DNA from: Saccharothrix tamanrassetensis
Lineage (GTDB): Bacteria > Actinomycetota > Actinomycetes > Mycobacteriales > Pseudonocardiaceae
DNA length: 64,000 nucleotides
Assembly: GCF_014203665.1 (NCBI RefSeq)
Contig: NZ_JACHJN010000002.1
Location: 124,001 to 188,000, forward strand
Reading direction: 5' to 3'
Shown: positions 17,049-25,282 of the stretch, piece by piece
How positions within the stretch are numbered: the first letter of the stretch is position 1
Layout: each line of letters starts with the position of its first letter
Made by a program: the position numbers and the translations under genes
Notes under the pieces: generated by a model
Told to the model about the DNA's origin: nothing
The model's database searches: none
The model's input: the letters and a program-made list of their open reading frames with translations, nothing else

Positions 17049-17579
17049 ATGCGCGAGGCCGACGAGCAGGCGTTCCGCGACTTCGCGGTGCGGCAGGCCG
17101 CCGCGCTGCGCCGGACGGCGTTCCTGTTCTGCGGCGACTGGCACACGGCCGAGGACCTGATGCAGGCCAGCCTCCTCAAGCTCTACCAGGCCTGGGACCG
17201 CGTGGAGTGGCGCGACAACCCGACGGCGTACGCGCGCAAGGTCCTGCTGCGCACGTGGCTGGACGAGAAGCGCAGGCCGTGGCGGCGGGTCGAGCAGCGC
17301 GACGGCGAGGTGCCGGACGTGGCGGACTCCTCGGCCGACCCCGAGCTGACGGGCGAGAAGCTGTGGGCCCGCGACCTCGTGCACGCGGCCCTGTTGCGCG
17401 TGCCGCCACGGCAGCGCGCGGCGTTGGTGCTGCGGTACTTCGAGGACCTCGCGGTCAGCGAGGTCGCGGTGGCCATGGGCTGCACCGAGGGGACGGTGAA
17501 GAGCCAGACGGCACGCGGGCTGGCGGCGTTGCGGGTGGCCGTGGAGGAGTTGGAGGAGGGGGCGGTGGTGGCGTCATGA
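17049..17579 (+). CDS. SigE-family RNA polymerase sigma factor (ECF-like), copy 2
   Basis: 176 residues, same family as 14597 and 55412. Region 2 carries RRTAFLFCGDWHTAEDLMQ and the basic KRRPWRRVEQRD linker; region 4 carries PPRQRAALVLRYFEDLAV and MGCTEGTVKSQTARGLAAL. ATG 17049 follows GAGAGGGGTG. The stop overlaps the next gene by 4 bp (ATGA), tying it to its membrane partner. It lies 1.9 kb from copy 1, with the SMR/TetR pair in between, so the two may stem from a local duplication. Confidence 0.93.
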   Translation: MREADEQAFRDFAVRQAAALRRTAFLFCGDWHTAEDLMQASLLKLYQAWDRVEWRDNPTAYARKVLLRTWLDEKRRPWRRVEQRDGEVPDVADSSADPELTGEKLWARDLVHAALLRVPPRQRAALVLRYFEDLAVSEVAVAMGCTEGTVKSQTARGLAALRVAVEELEEGAVVAS

Positions 17580-18316
17580 GCGAGGCGGAACTGAGGGAAA
17601 GCCTGCGCGCGGCGGTCGTCGACGAGCCACCGCTGAACTTCGACGCGGACGCCCTGATCCAACGCGCCAAGATGGTGCGGAAAAGACGTCGCGCGCTGGT
17701 GGCGGTGGCCGTGGCCACGGTGGCGCTGACGGCGTCGGTGCTGTCGCTGCCCGGTGCGCTGTCCTCGTCGCGTGGGGGCGGGCAGGTCGACGCGCTGGTC
17801 CCCGTGCTGACCACGACGACTCCGACGCCGGTGGCGGAGGCGAAGGTGGAGGACCGGGCCGAGTACCTGGCTGCTTATCTGGAGGAACGGTTCGAGCAGG
17901 TCGTGCCCGACGTGGCGGAGGTCCGCGCGGAGTTCACGGACACCCGGCTGAAGAAGGCCGCGGGTTATGTGACCGGGTTCGTGTACTTCGTGGACCGGGA
18001 AGGCAGCAGTGGTATTTCGGTCCAGTTGAGCAGGCCGCCCATGTTGGTCACTCGGGACGAGTTCTGCGCCGGCGTGAAGTGCGACGCGCCCCGGTACCAG
18101 GAGGACGGGAGTTACCTGGAGTTCGCCACGTCCAGCGTTTCCGGGCACGACATGATCACCTACTCGGTCGCCCACTTCCGGGCCGACGGGTCCGTGGTGC
18201 AGGTCAGCGGGTACAACTACGACCCCGCCAAGGGCGGGAAGATCCGCGACGAGGTTCCGATAAGTGTGGACCAGATGGTCAGCCTGGCCACCGACCCCAA
18301 CCTCGCGGCTGACTGA
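17576..18316 (+). CDS. Single-pass membrane protein paired with sigma factor copy 2
   Basis: 246 residues. An N-terminal segment (LRESLRAAVVDEPPLNFDAD) is followed by RKRRR and one membrane helix (ALVAVAVATVALTASVLSL). A Thr-rich linker leads to an outer domain with one Cys pair (FCAGVKC) that may be disulfide-bonded. The VVDEPPLNFDAD part resembles FDDEPPLTIDTA of the 55903 protein, so this cytosolic segment may be the sigma-contact piece (inference). It is coupled to the sigma gene by ATGA overlap and followed by a strong hairpin. Confidence 0.7.
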   Translation: MSEAELRESLRAAVVDEPPLNFDADALIQRAKMVRKRRRALVAVAVATVALTASVLSLPGALSSSRGGGQVDALVPVLTTTTPTPVAEAKVEDRAEYLAAYLEERFEQVVPDVAEVRAEFTDTRLKKAAGYVTGFVYFVDREGSSGISVQLSRPPMLVTRDEFCAGVKCDAPRYQEDGSYLEFATSSVSGHDMITYSVAHFRADGSVVQVSGYNYDPAKGGKIRDEVPISVDQMVSLATDPNLAAD

Positions 18317-18339
18317 TTCCCGAGACCCCCACCCCCACA

Positions 18340-18377
18340 GGGCGACGGGCGCTGTCCTTCCGCAGTGCCCGTCGCCC
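18340..18377 (+). terminator. Stem-loop after sigma/membrane pair 2
   Basis: GGGCGACGGGC (18340-18350) and GCCCGTCGCCC (18367-18377) are perfect 11-bp arms around a 16-base loop, 24 bp after the stop at 18316. There is no U tract. Confidence 0.55.
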
Positions 18378-18445
18378 GCCCTCACTCCCGACCACCGATC
18401 CCTGCCGTTGATGCTTGTGCACGCGCCCGCACAGAGGTGTCTCTT

Positions 18446-18570
18446 CGTGTTCTCCCCGTATGGCCTGCCCGGAGGGCTACCGCGCTTGGTCGGGGAGTGC
18501 AAGCACGCTTTTCGCTTGCGCTCCCCGACCGAGGGTGGTCGTCTTTGACAGGCCATGCGGGGAGAACACG
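18446..18570. repeat. Nested inverted repeat, element A
   Basis: The outer arms 18446-18467 and 18549-18570 are inverted with 21 of 22 positions matching (left arm contains TTCTCCCCGTATGGCCTG). The inner arms 18488-18503 and 18515-18530 (GGTCGGGGAG...GCAAG) form a 16-bp stem with one mismatch around the loop CACGCTTTTCG. No protein-coding signal fits. The loop is the exact reverse complement of element B's loop, so A and B are related copies in opposite orientation. Confidence 0.85.
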
Positions 18571-18592
18571 ACGCCCTTCCGTTTTTCCTCCC

Positions 18593-18716
18593 CGGAGGTC
18601 TGCCCAGCGGCGAGCGTCGCTTTTGTTTTTAGTCTGCGGGCTAAAAGCGATCGAGATCCAAGTCGCCGACCGATCACGCTGAAAGAAAAAAGAGTCCTCG
18701 CCGGACGGGCAGACCG
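18593..18716. repeat. Degenerate nested inverted repeat, element C
   Basis: GGTCTGCCC (18598-18606) is inverted as GGGCAGACC (18708-18716). Inside, a GCTTTT tract faces AAAAGC, giving a weaker version of the A/B architecture. The right arm (18694-18712) is identical over 19 bp to 1156-1174, 17.5 kb away. This middle element is more A/T-rich than its surroundings and non-coding. Confidence 0.6.
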
Positions 18717-18761
18717 CCAAGGATCCCCCAAAAGCCAAAGCATAAAAGATACGAGCGGTGC

Positions 18762-18890
18762 TGTGTGTCATCCCCGCATGTCCTGGTCAAAGACAACCGC
18801 AGTTGTCCGGGGAATGCAAGCGAAAAGCGTGCTTGCATTCCCCGGACAACTGCGGTTCGCTGCGCGCAGGCCATACGGGGATGACACACA
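18762..18890. repeat. Nested inverted repeat, element B
   Basis: The outer arms 18762-18785 and 18867-18890 match in inversion at 22 of 24 positions (TCATCCCCG core). The inner arms 18795-18820 and 18832-18857 are a perfect 26-bp inverted repeat around an 11-base loop (18821-18831). Part of the outer right arm, 18867-18887, is identical to 1172-1192. It lies about 100 bp before purB. No transposase or integrase is present. Confidence 0.9.
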
Positions 18891-18980
18891 GCAGGGCAGG
18901 GGTGTGTGCTGGCGTACGGCTGTGGGCGGGTGGTGGGTGGGGCCGGTTGGCGGGCGGGCTGGGGGTCGGCGGGTGGCGAC

Positions 18981-18986
18981 TATCCT
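18981..18986 (+). promoter_or_regulatory. Probable -10 element of purB
   Basis: TATCCT lies 6 bases before the purB GTG at 18993. This spacing and the lack of a leader fit leaderless transcription. Confidence 0.4.
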
Positions 18987-18992
18987 GGCGGG

Positions 18993-20423
18993 GTGACTAG
19001 CAAGCCGCGTATCGCTGACGTTCTCGCAGGTCGTTATGCCTCCGTCGAGTTGGCCACGTTGTGGTCCGCCGAGCACAAGATCGTGTTGGAACGGCAGTTG
19101 TGGCTGGCTGTCCTCCGTGCTCAGGCCTCGTTGGGGATCGCTGTCCCGGCTGAGGCGGTGGGCGACTACGAACGGGTCGTGGACCAGGTCGACCTCGGGT
19201 CGATCGCGGATCGCGAGCGGGTCACCCGGCACGACGTCAAGGCGCGGATCGAGGAGTTCAACGCGCTGGCGGGGCACGAGCACGTGCACAAGGGGATGAC
19301 GTCGCGGGACCTGACCGAGAACGTCGAGCAGCTCCAGGTCCTCCGCTCCCTGGAGCTGGTCCGGGGCAAGGTGGCGGCGGTGCTGGGGCGGTTGGCCCGG
19401 CTCGCGGCCGAGCACACCGATCTGGTGATCGCGGGGCGCTCGCACAACGTGGCGGCGCAGGCGACGACGTTGGGCAAGAGGTTCGCGTCGGCGGCGGACG
19501 AGGTGCTGGTGGCGTTCCACCGGCTCGACGAGTTGATCGGCCGCTACCCGTTGCGCGGCATCAAGGGGCCGGTCGGGACGGCCCAGGACATGTTGGACCT
19601 GGTGCAGGGCGACCACGGGAAGCTGGCCGAGCTGGAGCGGACCGTGGCCGGGCACCTGGGGTTCGAGAAGGTGCTGACGAGCGTCGGGCAGGTGTACCCG
19701 CGCTCGTTGGACTTCGACGTGGTGTCCTGCCTGGTCCAGCTCGCGGCCGGGCCGTCGAGCCTGGCCAGGACGATCCGGCTGATGGCGGGCCACGAGCTGG
19801 TGACCGAGGGCTTCAAGCCCGGCCAGGTCGGGTCGAGCGCCATGCCGCACAAGATGAACACGCGGTCGTGTGAGCGGGTGAACGGGTTCGCCGTCATCCT
19901 GCGCGGCTACCTGTCCATGGTCGGCGAACTGGCCGGCGACCAGTGGAACGAAGGCGACGTGTCGTGCTCCGTCGTGCGGCGGGTCGCGCTGCCGGACGCG
20001 TTCTTCGCGATGGACGGGCTGCTGGAGACGTTCCTGACGGTGTTGGACGAGTTCGGCGCGTACCCGGCGGTCGTGGCCAAGGAGCTGGACCGGTACCTGC
20101 CGTTCCTCGCCACGACGAAGGTGCTGATGGCGGCGGTCCGGCGCGGCGTCGGACGGGAGGCCGCGCACGAGGCGATCAAGGAGAACGCGGTCGCCGTGGC
20201 GCTGGCCATGCGGGAGCGGGGATCGGGCAACGACCTGCTGGACCGGTTGGCGGCGGACGAGCGCATCCCGCTGGACCGGGCGGAGTTGCAGGAGCTGCTG
20301 GACGACCGCCTGTCGTTCACCGGGGTGGCCGGTCAGCAGGTCGCGGCCGTCGTGGCGCAGGTGGAGGACGTGCTGGCGAAGTACCCGGCCGCGGCGGGGT
20401 ACGCGCCCGAGCCGATCCTGTAG
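18993..20423 (+). CDS. purB: Adenylosuccinate lyase
   Basis: 476 residues, normal for PurB. It cleaves SAICAR to AICAR and adenylosuccinate to AMP, releasing fumarate in both steps. The fumarase-superfamily signature GSSAMPHKMN is near residue 285, THKGMTSRDL-like HEHVHKGMTSRDLTENV near 95 carries a substrate-binding segment, and GRSHNVAAQATTLGKR near 150 holds the catalytic-region His. GTG 18993 follows a -10-like TATCCT by 6 bases. The gene stands alone behind the palindrome island and converges with a small lipoprotein gene 9 bp away. Confidence 0.97.
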   Translation: MTSKPRIADVLAGRYASVELATLWSAEHKIVLERQLWLAVLRAQASLGIAVPAEAVGDYERVVDQVDLGSIADRERVTRHDVKARIEEFNALAGHEHVHKGMTSRDLTENVEQLQVLRSLELVRGKVAAVLGRLARLAAEHTDLVIAGRSHNVAAQATTLGKRFASAADEVLVAFHRLDELIGRYPLRGIKGPVGTAQDMLDLVQGDHGKLAELERTVAGHLGFEKVLTSVGQVYPRSLDFDVVSCLVQLAAGPSSLARTIRLMAGHELVTEGFKPGQVGSSAMPHKMNTRSCERVNGFAVILRGYLSMVGELAGDQWNEGDVSCSVVRRVALPDAFFAMDGLLETFLTVLDEFGAYPAVVAKELDRYLPFLATTKVLMAAVRRGVGREAAHEAIKENAVAVALAMRERGSGNDLLDRLAADERIPLDRAELQELLDDRLSFTGVAGQQVAAVVAQVEDVLAKYPAAAGYAPEPIL

Positions 20424-20432
20424 CCGGCGGCG

Positions 20433-20864
20433 CTAGGACCGGGCCCAGACGAGCCGGCCCCGCCGGGTCTTCTCGCACACCAGGGGACGACCGGCGGGAT
20501 CGACGGCGGTCGCGCCCTCCGCCTCGCACGGGAAACCCGGCAGGGCCACGTCGTCCAGTTCGGGACGGGTGGGCTCCACCTGCGTCCGGGTCGGCTGCGC
20601 GACCGGCGGCGGCTCCACGGGCGGCGGCGGTGGCGGCGGCGGTTCGGTGGTTGTCCGCACGGGCGGGGGCGGCGTGGTGGGCATCGGGCGCACCGAGATC
20701 GACGCCACCGCCGGGACCGACACCGGCACCGGTGACGTCGAGATGCTGGGGATCGGCACCGGGGTCGGTGACGCCTGGGGCTTGCCGCACGCACCCAGCA
20801 GCAGGCCCAGTCCGACGCCCGCCAAGGCGAACGCGACGGGCGCCCGGGGTGCCTTCCGAGCCAT
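20433..20864 (-). CDS. Small proline-rich lipoprotein, unknown
   Basis: 143 residues. The signal peptide has a lipobox (LLLGAC, Cys near residue 26), a long Pro/Val/Thr-rich spacer with a run of prolines (about residues 30-95) follows, and a short C-terminal domain has one Cys pair (FPCEAEG, LVCEKTRRG). It would be tethered outside the membrane with the small domain held away on the spacer. I do not recognise the family. It lies downstream of the ABC importer genes on the same strand, 98 bp from them; any link is unproven. Start ATG 20864. Confidence 0.65.
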   Translation of the reverse strand: MARKAPRAPVAFALAGVGLGLLLGACGKPQASPTPVPIPSISTSPVPVSVPAVASISVRPMPTTPPPPVRTTTEPPPPPPPPVEPPPVAQPTRTQVEPTRPELDDVALPGFPCEAEGATAVDPAGRPLVCEKTRRGRLVWARS

Positions 20865-20962
20865 CACGGGTAGCCAGGGTAGGGGTCGCTCCCCGGATCC
20901 CCAAGCGCCGGTCCGCCGGCCGGCCCACCGGCGATCTTGGTCCGGTGCCGGGGCGGGCGGCA

Positions 20963-21718
20963 TCACAGCCGGCCCGCGTCGATGATCCGCCGCAGGAACT
21001 GCCTGGTCCGCTCGTGCACCGGGGAGCCCAGCACCTGCTCCGGCGGACCCGACTCGATCACCCGCCCGCCGTCCAGGAAGCACACCCGGTCCGCCACCTG
21101 GCGGGCGAAGCCCATCTCGTGGGTGGCCATCAGGATGGTCCGGCCGTGCGCGGCCAGCTCGCGGACCAGGGAGAGCACCTCGCCGACGAGTTCCGGGTCC
21201 AGCGCGCTGGTCACCTCGTCCAGCAGCAGGAGCCGCGGCGAGTACGCCAGGGCCCGCGCGATCGCGACGCGCTGCTGCTGACCACCGGAGAGGTTGTCCG
21301 GGTAGCTGCCGGCGCGGTCGGCCAGGCCCACCCGCTCCAGGAGTTCCGCGGCCCGCTGTTCGGCGTCCTCGCGCGACACGCCGTGCACCACGCGCGGAGC
21401 CAGCGTGATGTTGTCCAGCACGCTCATGTGCGGGAACAGGTTGAACGACTGGAAGACGATGCCCATGCCGCGCCGGGCCACGTCGGCGTCCACCCGCGGG
21501 TCCGAGACGTCGACGCCGTCGAGCAGGATCCGGCCGTCGTCCAGGTCCTCCAGCAGGTTCACGCAGCGCAGCAGGGTCGACTTGCCCGAGCCGGACGAGC
21601 CGATGAGCGCCACCACCTCGTGCTCGTGCACGTCCAGGTCGACGCCGGCCAGCACGGTCTGCCCGCCGTACCGCTTGACCACGCCCCGGACGCCGAGCAC
21701 CGGAGAGTCCGTCGTCAT
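20963..21718 (-). CDS. Amino-acid ABC transporter ATP-binding protein
   Basis: 251 residues. Walker A GSSGSGKST near residue 40, Q-loop VFQSFNLFPHMSVL, signature LSGGQQQRVAIARAL, Walker B LLLLDEVTSALDPEL and the switch His in ATHEMGFARQVADRV are all present. The wording around FNLFPHMSVLDNI and THEMGFAR is that of the GlnQ/GluA polar amino acid importer family. ATG 21718 overlaps the permease stop by 4 bp. It forms an operon with the permease and binding protein (order: binding protein, permease, ATPase). Confidence 0.95.
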   Translation of the reverse strand: MTTDSPVLGVRGVVKRYGGQTVLAGVDLDVHEHEVVALIGSSGSGKSTLLRCVNLLEDLDDGRILLDGVDVSDPRVDADVARRGMGIVFQSFNLFPHMSVLDNITLAPRVVHGVSREDAEQRAAELLERVGLADRAGSYPDNLSGGQQQRVAIARALAYSPRLLLLDEVTSALDPELVGEVLSLVRELAAHGRTILMATHEMGFARQVADRVCFLDGGRVIESGPPEQVLGSPVHERTRQFLRRIIDAGRL

Positions 21719-22548
21719 CGTCCTCCCTGACGCCGCTCGGCGCGCCGCGACACGGCGTCGGCGAACCGCGCCGAGGGCACCGCGAGCAGCACGAACAGCA
21801 GCCCCGCCACCACGTACGGAGTGAAGTTGTAGGACCGGGCCTGCTCGATCTGCGCGGCCCGCACCGCGTCCACCGCACCCAGCACGGAGATCAGGCCGCA
21901 GTCCTTCTGCAACGCGACGAAGTCGTTCAGCAGCGCGGGCAGCACCCGCCGCACCGCCTGCGGCAGCACGACCAGCCGCATCGTCTTCTGCGGGTTGAGC
22001 CCCAGCGACCGGGCCGCCGCCACCTGGGACGGGTGGACCGATTCGATCCCGGCCCGGAACACCTCGGCCACGTACGCCGTGTAGGCCAGCACCAGCGCGG
22101 CACCGCCCAGCACCACGTAGTCGTTGGGCACCCCGGCCAGCCGCAGCGCGGGCAGGCCGAACCCGACCAGGTAGAGCAGGATGATCAACGGCAGGCCGCG
22201 GAACAGGTCCACGTACGCCGTGGCCAGCAGCCGCAGCGGGAACCACACCGGGCCCCGCAGCGTGCGCACGGCCGCGACGGCCAGCGCCAGCACGAGGATC
22301 AGCGTCCCGCACACCAGCAGCACCCGCAGGTTCAGCCACAGGCCCTCCAGCACGGCCGGCAGCGAGCGCCACGCGACCGCGGGGTCGAAGAACGAGTCCC
22401 GCACCCGCGGCCAGCCGGGCGAGCGGGTCACCGTGAAGTAGCCGACTACGGCGAACACCGTGGTCGACAGCAGGGCGACCACGGTGGACCGCCGCGAACG
22501 GGAACGCTTGTAGGCCAAGCGTTCCCGCTGCAGCTCGCTGACCGTCAC
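21715..22548 (-). CDS. Amino-acid ABC transporter permease
   Basis: 277 residues, about six membrane helices. It carries the His/Glu/Gln permease layout: a TAYVDLFRGLPLIILL segment and the EAA loop YVAEVFRAGIESVHPSQVAAARSLGL, which docks on the ATPase, then VVLPQAVRRVLPALLNDFVALQKD. It has a longer charged N-terminus than minimal members. GTG 22548 overlaps the binding-protein stop (GTGA), and its own stop overlaps the ATPase ATG. With a single permease gene it would act as a homodimer. Confidence 0.94.
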   Translation of the reverse strand: MTVSELQRERLAYKRSRSRRSTVVALLSTTVFAVVGYFTVTRSPGWPRVRDSFFDPAVAWRSLPAVLEGLWLNLRVLLVCGTLILVLALAVAAVRTLRGPVWFPLRLLATAYVDLFRGLPLIILLYLVGFGLPALRLAGVPNDYVVLGGAALVLAYTAYVAEVFRAGIESVHPSQVAAARSLGLNPQKTMRLVVLPQAVRRVLPALLNDFVALQKDCGLISVLGAVDAVRAAQIEQARSYNFTPYVVAGLLFVLLAVPSARFADAVSRRAERRQGGR

Positions 22549-23399
22549 TTCAGCTCGGGAGCGCTGCCCGCCGACGACAGCCATTCCTGCTCGAACTTCG
22601 CCAGCGTCCCCATCGAGCGCAGCGCCTCGACGGCGTTGGACACGCACCCGGTCAGCGGGCTGCCCTTGTCCAGCACGATGCCGAACTGCTCGGGCCGGCC
22701 GTCGCCGCCGGGGATCTGGCCGATGATCTGGCCGTCCTCCAGCTCGGCGGAGGTGATGAAGAACGCCGTGGGCAGGTCCACCACCAGCGCGTCGATCTGC
22801 CCGGCGCGCAGGGCGGCCTTGGCGTCGTCGTTGGTGTTGTAGACGGCCACGTCCTGCTCGGTGGACAGCCGTTCGGCGGCGTCGAACGAGGTGGTGCCGA
22901 CCTGGGCGCCGATCTTGACCTTCTTCAGGTCGTCCAGGGTCTTCGCGGACGCGGCCTTGGACGACTTGAGCGTGATCACGGCCTGGTCCACGTCGTAGTA
23001 CGGCGCCGAGAAGTCGACGGCCTGCCTGCGCTCGTCGGTGATGGAGAACTCGTTGATGTCCGCGTCGTAGGTCTTCTTGCCGGGCTGGATGGCCGCGTTG
23101 AAGGGCACCCGCGTCCACACCACGTCCGCCTTGGCGTAGCCGAGCTGCTCGGCGACGGCGTAGGCGACGGCGGACTCGAAACCCTTGCCGTTGGTCGGGT
23201 CGTCGTCCACGAACCACGGGGAGTAGGCCGGCTGGTCGGTGCCGAAGGTGATCTTGCCGGGCGTCAGGGTCGCCAGCTTGTCCTTCGTGCAGGCGACGCC
23301 GTCGACCGCGGTCGGTCCGCTGGGCGGCGGCTGGTCTGCGGGGGCGCAGGAGACCGCGAACAGGGCGGTCACGCTGAGTATCAGTGCGGGTGCGCGCAT
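22545..23399 (-). CDS. Amino-acid ABC transporter substrate-binding lipoprotein
   Basis: 284 residues. The lipobox is FAVSC (Cys near residue 18). The periplasmic-binding fold of family 3 is clear: ITFGTDQPAYSPWFVDDD, GKGFESAVAYAVAEQLGY, then DINEFSITDERRQAVDFSAPYY, which is the classic strand-hinge of glutamate/glutamine binders. Variation in the ligand pocket prevents naming the exact amino acid. First gene of the three-gene importer operon, divergent from purC with 62 bp between starts. Confidence 0.93.
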   Translation of the reverse strand: MRAPALILSVTALFAVSCAPADQPPPSGPTAVDGVACTKDKLATLTPGKITFGTDQPAYSPWFVDDDPTNGKGFESAVAYAVAEQLGYAKADVVWTRVPFNAAIQPGKKTYDADINEFSITDERRQAVDFSAPYYDVDQAVITLKSSKAASAKTLDDLKKVKIGAQVGTTSFDAAERLSTEQDVAVYNTNDDAKAALRAGQIDALVVDLPTAFFITSAELEDGQIIGQIPGGDGRPEQFGIVLDKGSPLTGCVSNAVEALRSMGTLAKFEQEWLSSAGSAPELK

Positions 23400-23449
23400 G
23401 GGGGGAATCTTGCCGCAGGTGGGAAGAGCCGCCCATGACCTGGGACAAG

Positions 23450-23455
23450 TAGGCT
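23450..23455 (+). promoter_or_regulatory. Probable -10 element of purC
   Basis: TAGGCT ends 6 bases before the purC GTG at 23462. It is identical to the hexamers before purD and purS, and no SD is present between it and the start. Confidence 0.4.
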
Positions 23456-23461
23456 TCGGCC

Positions 23462-24352
23462 GTGCCCAAGCTCGCTGACTACCGGCAGATCGCCGCAGGC
23501 AAGGTCCGCCACCTGTACGAGGTGGACGACAAGCTGCTGCTGCTCGTGGCGTCGGACCGGATCTCCGCGTTCGACCACGTGCTGTCCACCGAGATCCCGG
23601 ACAAGGGCCGCGTGCTCACCGCGATGAGCGTGTTCTGGTTCGAGAGGTTCGCCGACCTGGTGCCCAACCACCTGGTGGCCTGGGACGACGAGCGGATCCC
23701 CGGCGAGGTGCGCGGTCGGGCGCTGCTGGTGCGCAAGCTCGACATGGTGCAGGTGGAGTGCGTGGCGCGCGGCTACCTGACCGGTTCGGGGATGGCCGAG
23801 TACCGGGAGTCCGGCGAGGTGTGCGGGGTCGCGCTGCCGGCCGGGCTGGTGGAGGCGTCCGAACTGGCGGAGCCGATCTTCACGCCCGCGACCAAGGCCG
23901 AGATCGGCCAGCACGACGAGAACGTGTCGTTCGAGTATGTCGAGTCGGCCGTCGGGTCGGACCTGGCGGGACGGTTGCGGGACGCCACGCTCGAGGTCTA
24001 CCGGGCGGCGCGGGAGTTCGCGCGGTCACGGGGCGTGATCCTGGCGGACACCAAGTTCGAGTTCGGCGTGGACGACTCGGGCGCGCTGGTGCTGGGCGAC
24101 GAGGTGCTGACGCCGGACTCGTCGCGGTACTGGCCGCTGGACGGGTATCAGGCGGGCCGCGTGCAACCGTCTTTCGACAAACAGTTCGTGCGCGACTGGT
24201 TGACGTCCGAATCGTCGGGTTGGCAACGGTCTTCGGACACACCGCCGCCGCCACTGCCGGACGAGGTGATCGCCGCGACCCGCGCCCGGTACGTCGAGGC
24301 GTACGAGCGGATCACCGGGCGGTCGTTCGCGGACTGGATCGGCCCCCGGTAG
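23462..24352 (+). CDS. purC: SAICAR synthase (phosphoribosylaminoimidazole-succinocarboxamide synthase)
   Basis: 296 residues, the long PurC form common in actinobacteria. It joins CAIR and aspartate using ATP. Motifs: [13 protein letters not shown] at the N-terminus, [29 protein letters not shown], and [13 protein letters not shown] near residue 200, all conserved in the family. Start GTG 23462 sits just behind TAGGCT. The gene is divergent from the amino acid importer and monocistronic. Confidence 0.97.
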   Translation: MPKLADYRQIAAGKVRHLYEVDDKLLLLVASDRISAFDHVLSTEIPDKGRVLTAMSVFWFERFADLVPNHLVAWDDERIPGEVRGRALLVRKLDMVQVECVARGYLTGSGMAEYRESGEVCGVALPAGLVEASELAEPIFTPATKAEIGQHDENVSFEYVESAVGSDLAGRLRDATLEVYRAAREFARSRGVILADTKFEFGVDDSGALVLGDEVLTPDSSRYWPLDGYQAGRVQPSFDKQFVRDWLTSESSGWQRSSDTPPPPLPDEVIAATRARYVEAYERITGRSFADWIGPR

Positions 24353-24562
24353 CCCGCGCCTGGCCGGCCGCCGTCGGCTCGGGAGCGCGTCGGCCGCCGT
24401 CGGCTCGGGGTTGCGTCGGCCGCCGGTGGTTCGCGTCGGTTGGGCCTCGGCGGCGGTTCGGCACCGGTCCGGGCAGCGGGCCCGCAACAGTTCGCGCGAT
24501 CGGTTTCGGCATGTCACCTGGTGGTCAGGCCGACGACACGCCGGTGCGGCGCACTGGACGCC

Positions 24563-25282
24563 ATGGTCGCCACACTGCTGGTTTCGCTGTCCGGCATCGG
24601 GCCCGGCACGCTGGCCCGGTGCGCCGACCTGGCCGCTGAGCTGGACCGGCGGCAGGTCCCGATGTCCCTGCTGCTCGCCCCGCGCAAGGCGGTGCCCGGC
24701 GAGGCGCTGGACTGGGTGCGCGAGCGCGTGCGCGGTCGGGACGTGCTGGTGCTGCACGGCTTCGACCACAGCGCCGACCCGTGCCACCGGCCGGTGTCGC
24801 TGCGCAAGCGGGCGGAGTTCTCCGCGTTGCCCGCGCACGAAGCCGGCCTCCGGCTGGTCGCGGCACGGGCCGCGCTGCACCGGCTGGGCCTGGCCACCGA
24901 CGTGTTCGCGCCGCCGAGTTGGCTGGCGTCACCGGGCACGGTGACCGCGTTGCGCCGGCACCGGTTCGCGGTGTGCGCGGACATGGCGGGCGTGCGCGAC
25001 CTGCGCACCGGTGACGTCCGGACCGGCCGGGTGCGGATGGTCGGCGAGCACTGGAGCCACCTGCTCAGCACCGGCCGGGCGGCTCGACGCGGTGGGCTGG
25101 TGCGGATCGGCGTGGACGCCGCCGACCTGGACCGGACCGGGGTGCGGGACGTGCTGCTGGAGTCCGTGGACCTGGCCCTGCACCACGACGCCGCTCCCGC
25201 GACCTACAGCTCGGCGGACTCGCCGCGCGGCAGCACCCTCAGCTCGACGCCCTCGGGCGCGGTGCCGGCCAGGACGCGGTAG
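24563..25282 (+). CDS. DUF2334-like polysaccharide deacetylase family protein
   Basis: 239 residues. MVATLLVSLSGIGPGTLARC and LDRRQVPMSLLLAP resemble the start of DUF2334 (deacetylase-fold) proteins; DVLVLHGFDHSAD corresponds to the HG(Y/F)DH metal-site motif. The last 26 residues lie antisense to the metallo-hydrolase gene and look low in complexity, so the true functional end may be near residue 213. ATG 24563 starts the conserved part; an upstream extension to 24440 is open but unsupported. Substrate unknown. The gap before it holds a short direct repeat (TCGGCCGCCGTCGGCTCGGG, near 24370-24410). Confidence 0.72.
   Translation: MVATLLVSLSGIGPGTLARCADLAAELDRRQVPMSLLLAPRKAVPGEALDWVRERVRGRDVLVLHGFDHSADPCHRPVSLRKRAEFSALPAHEAGLRLVAARAALHRLGLATDVFAPPSWLASPGTVTALRRHRFAVCADMAGVRDLRTGDVRTGRVRMVGEHWSHLLSTGRAARRGGLVRIGVDAADLDRTGVRDVLLESVDLALHHDAAPATYSSADSPRGSTLSSTPSGAVPARTR

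Noticed and set aside
18317..18992. Insertion sequence in the palindrome island
   Set aside because: No frame encodes a transposase or any known domain and no target duplication could be recognised; kept as a non-coding repeat family.
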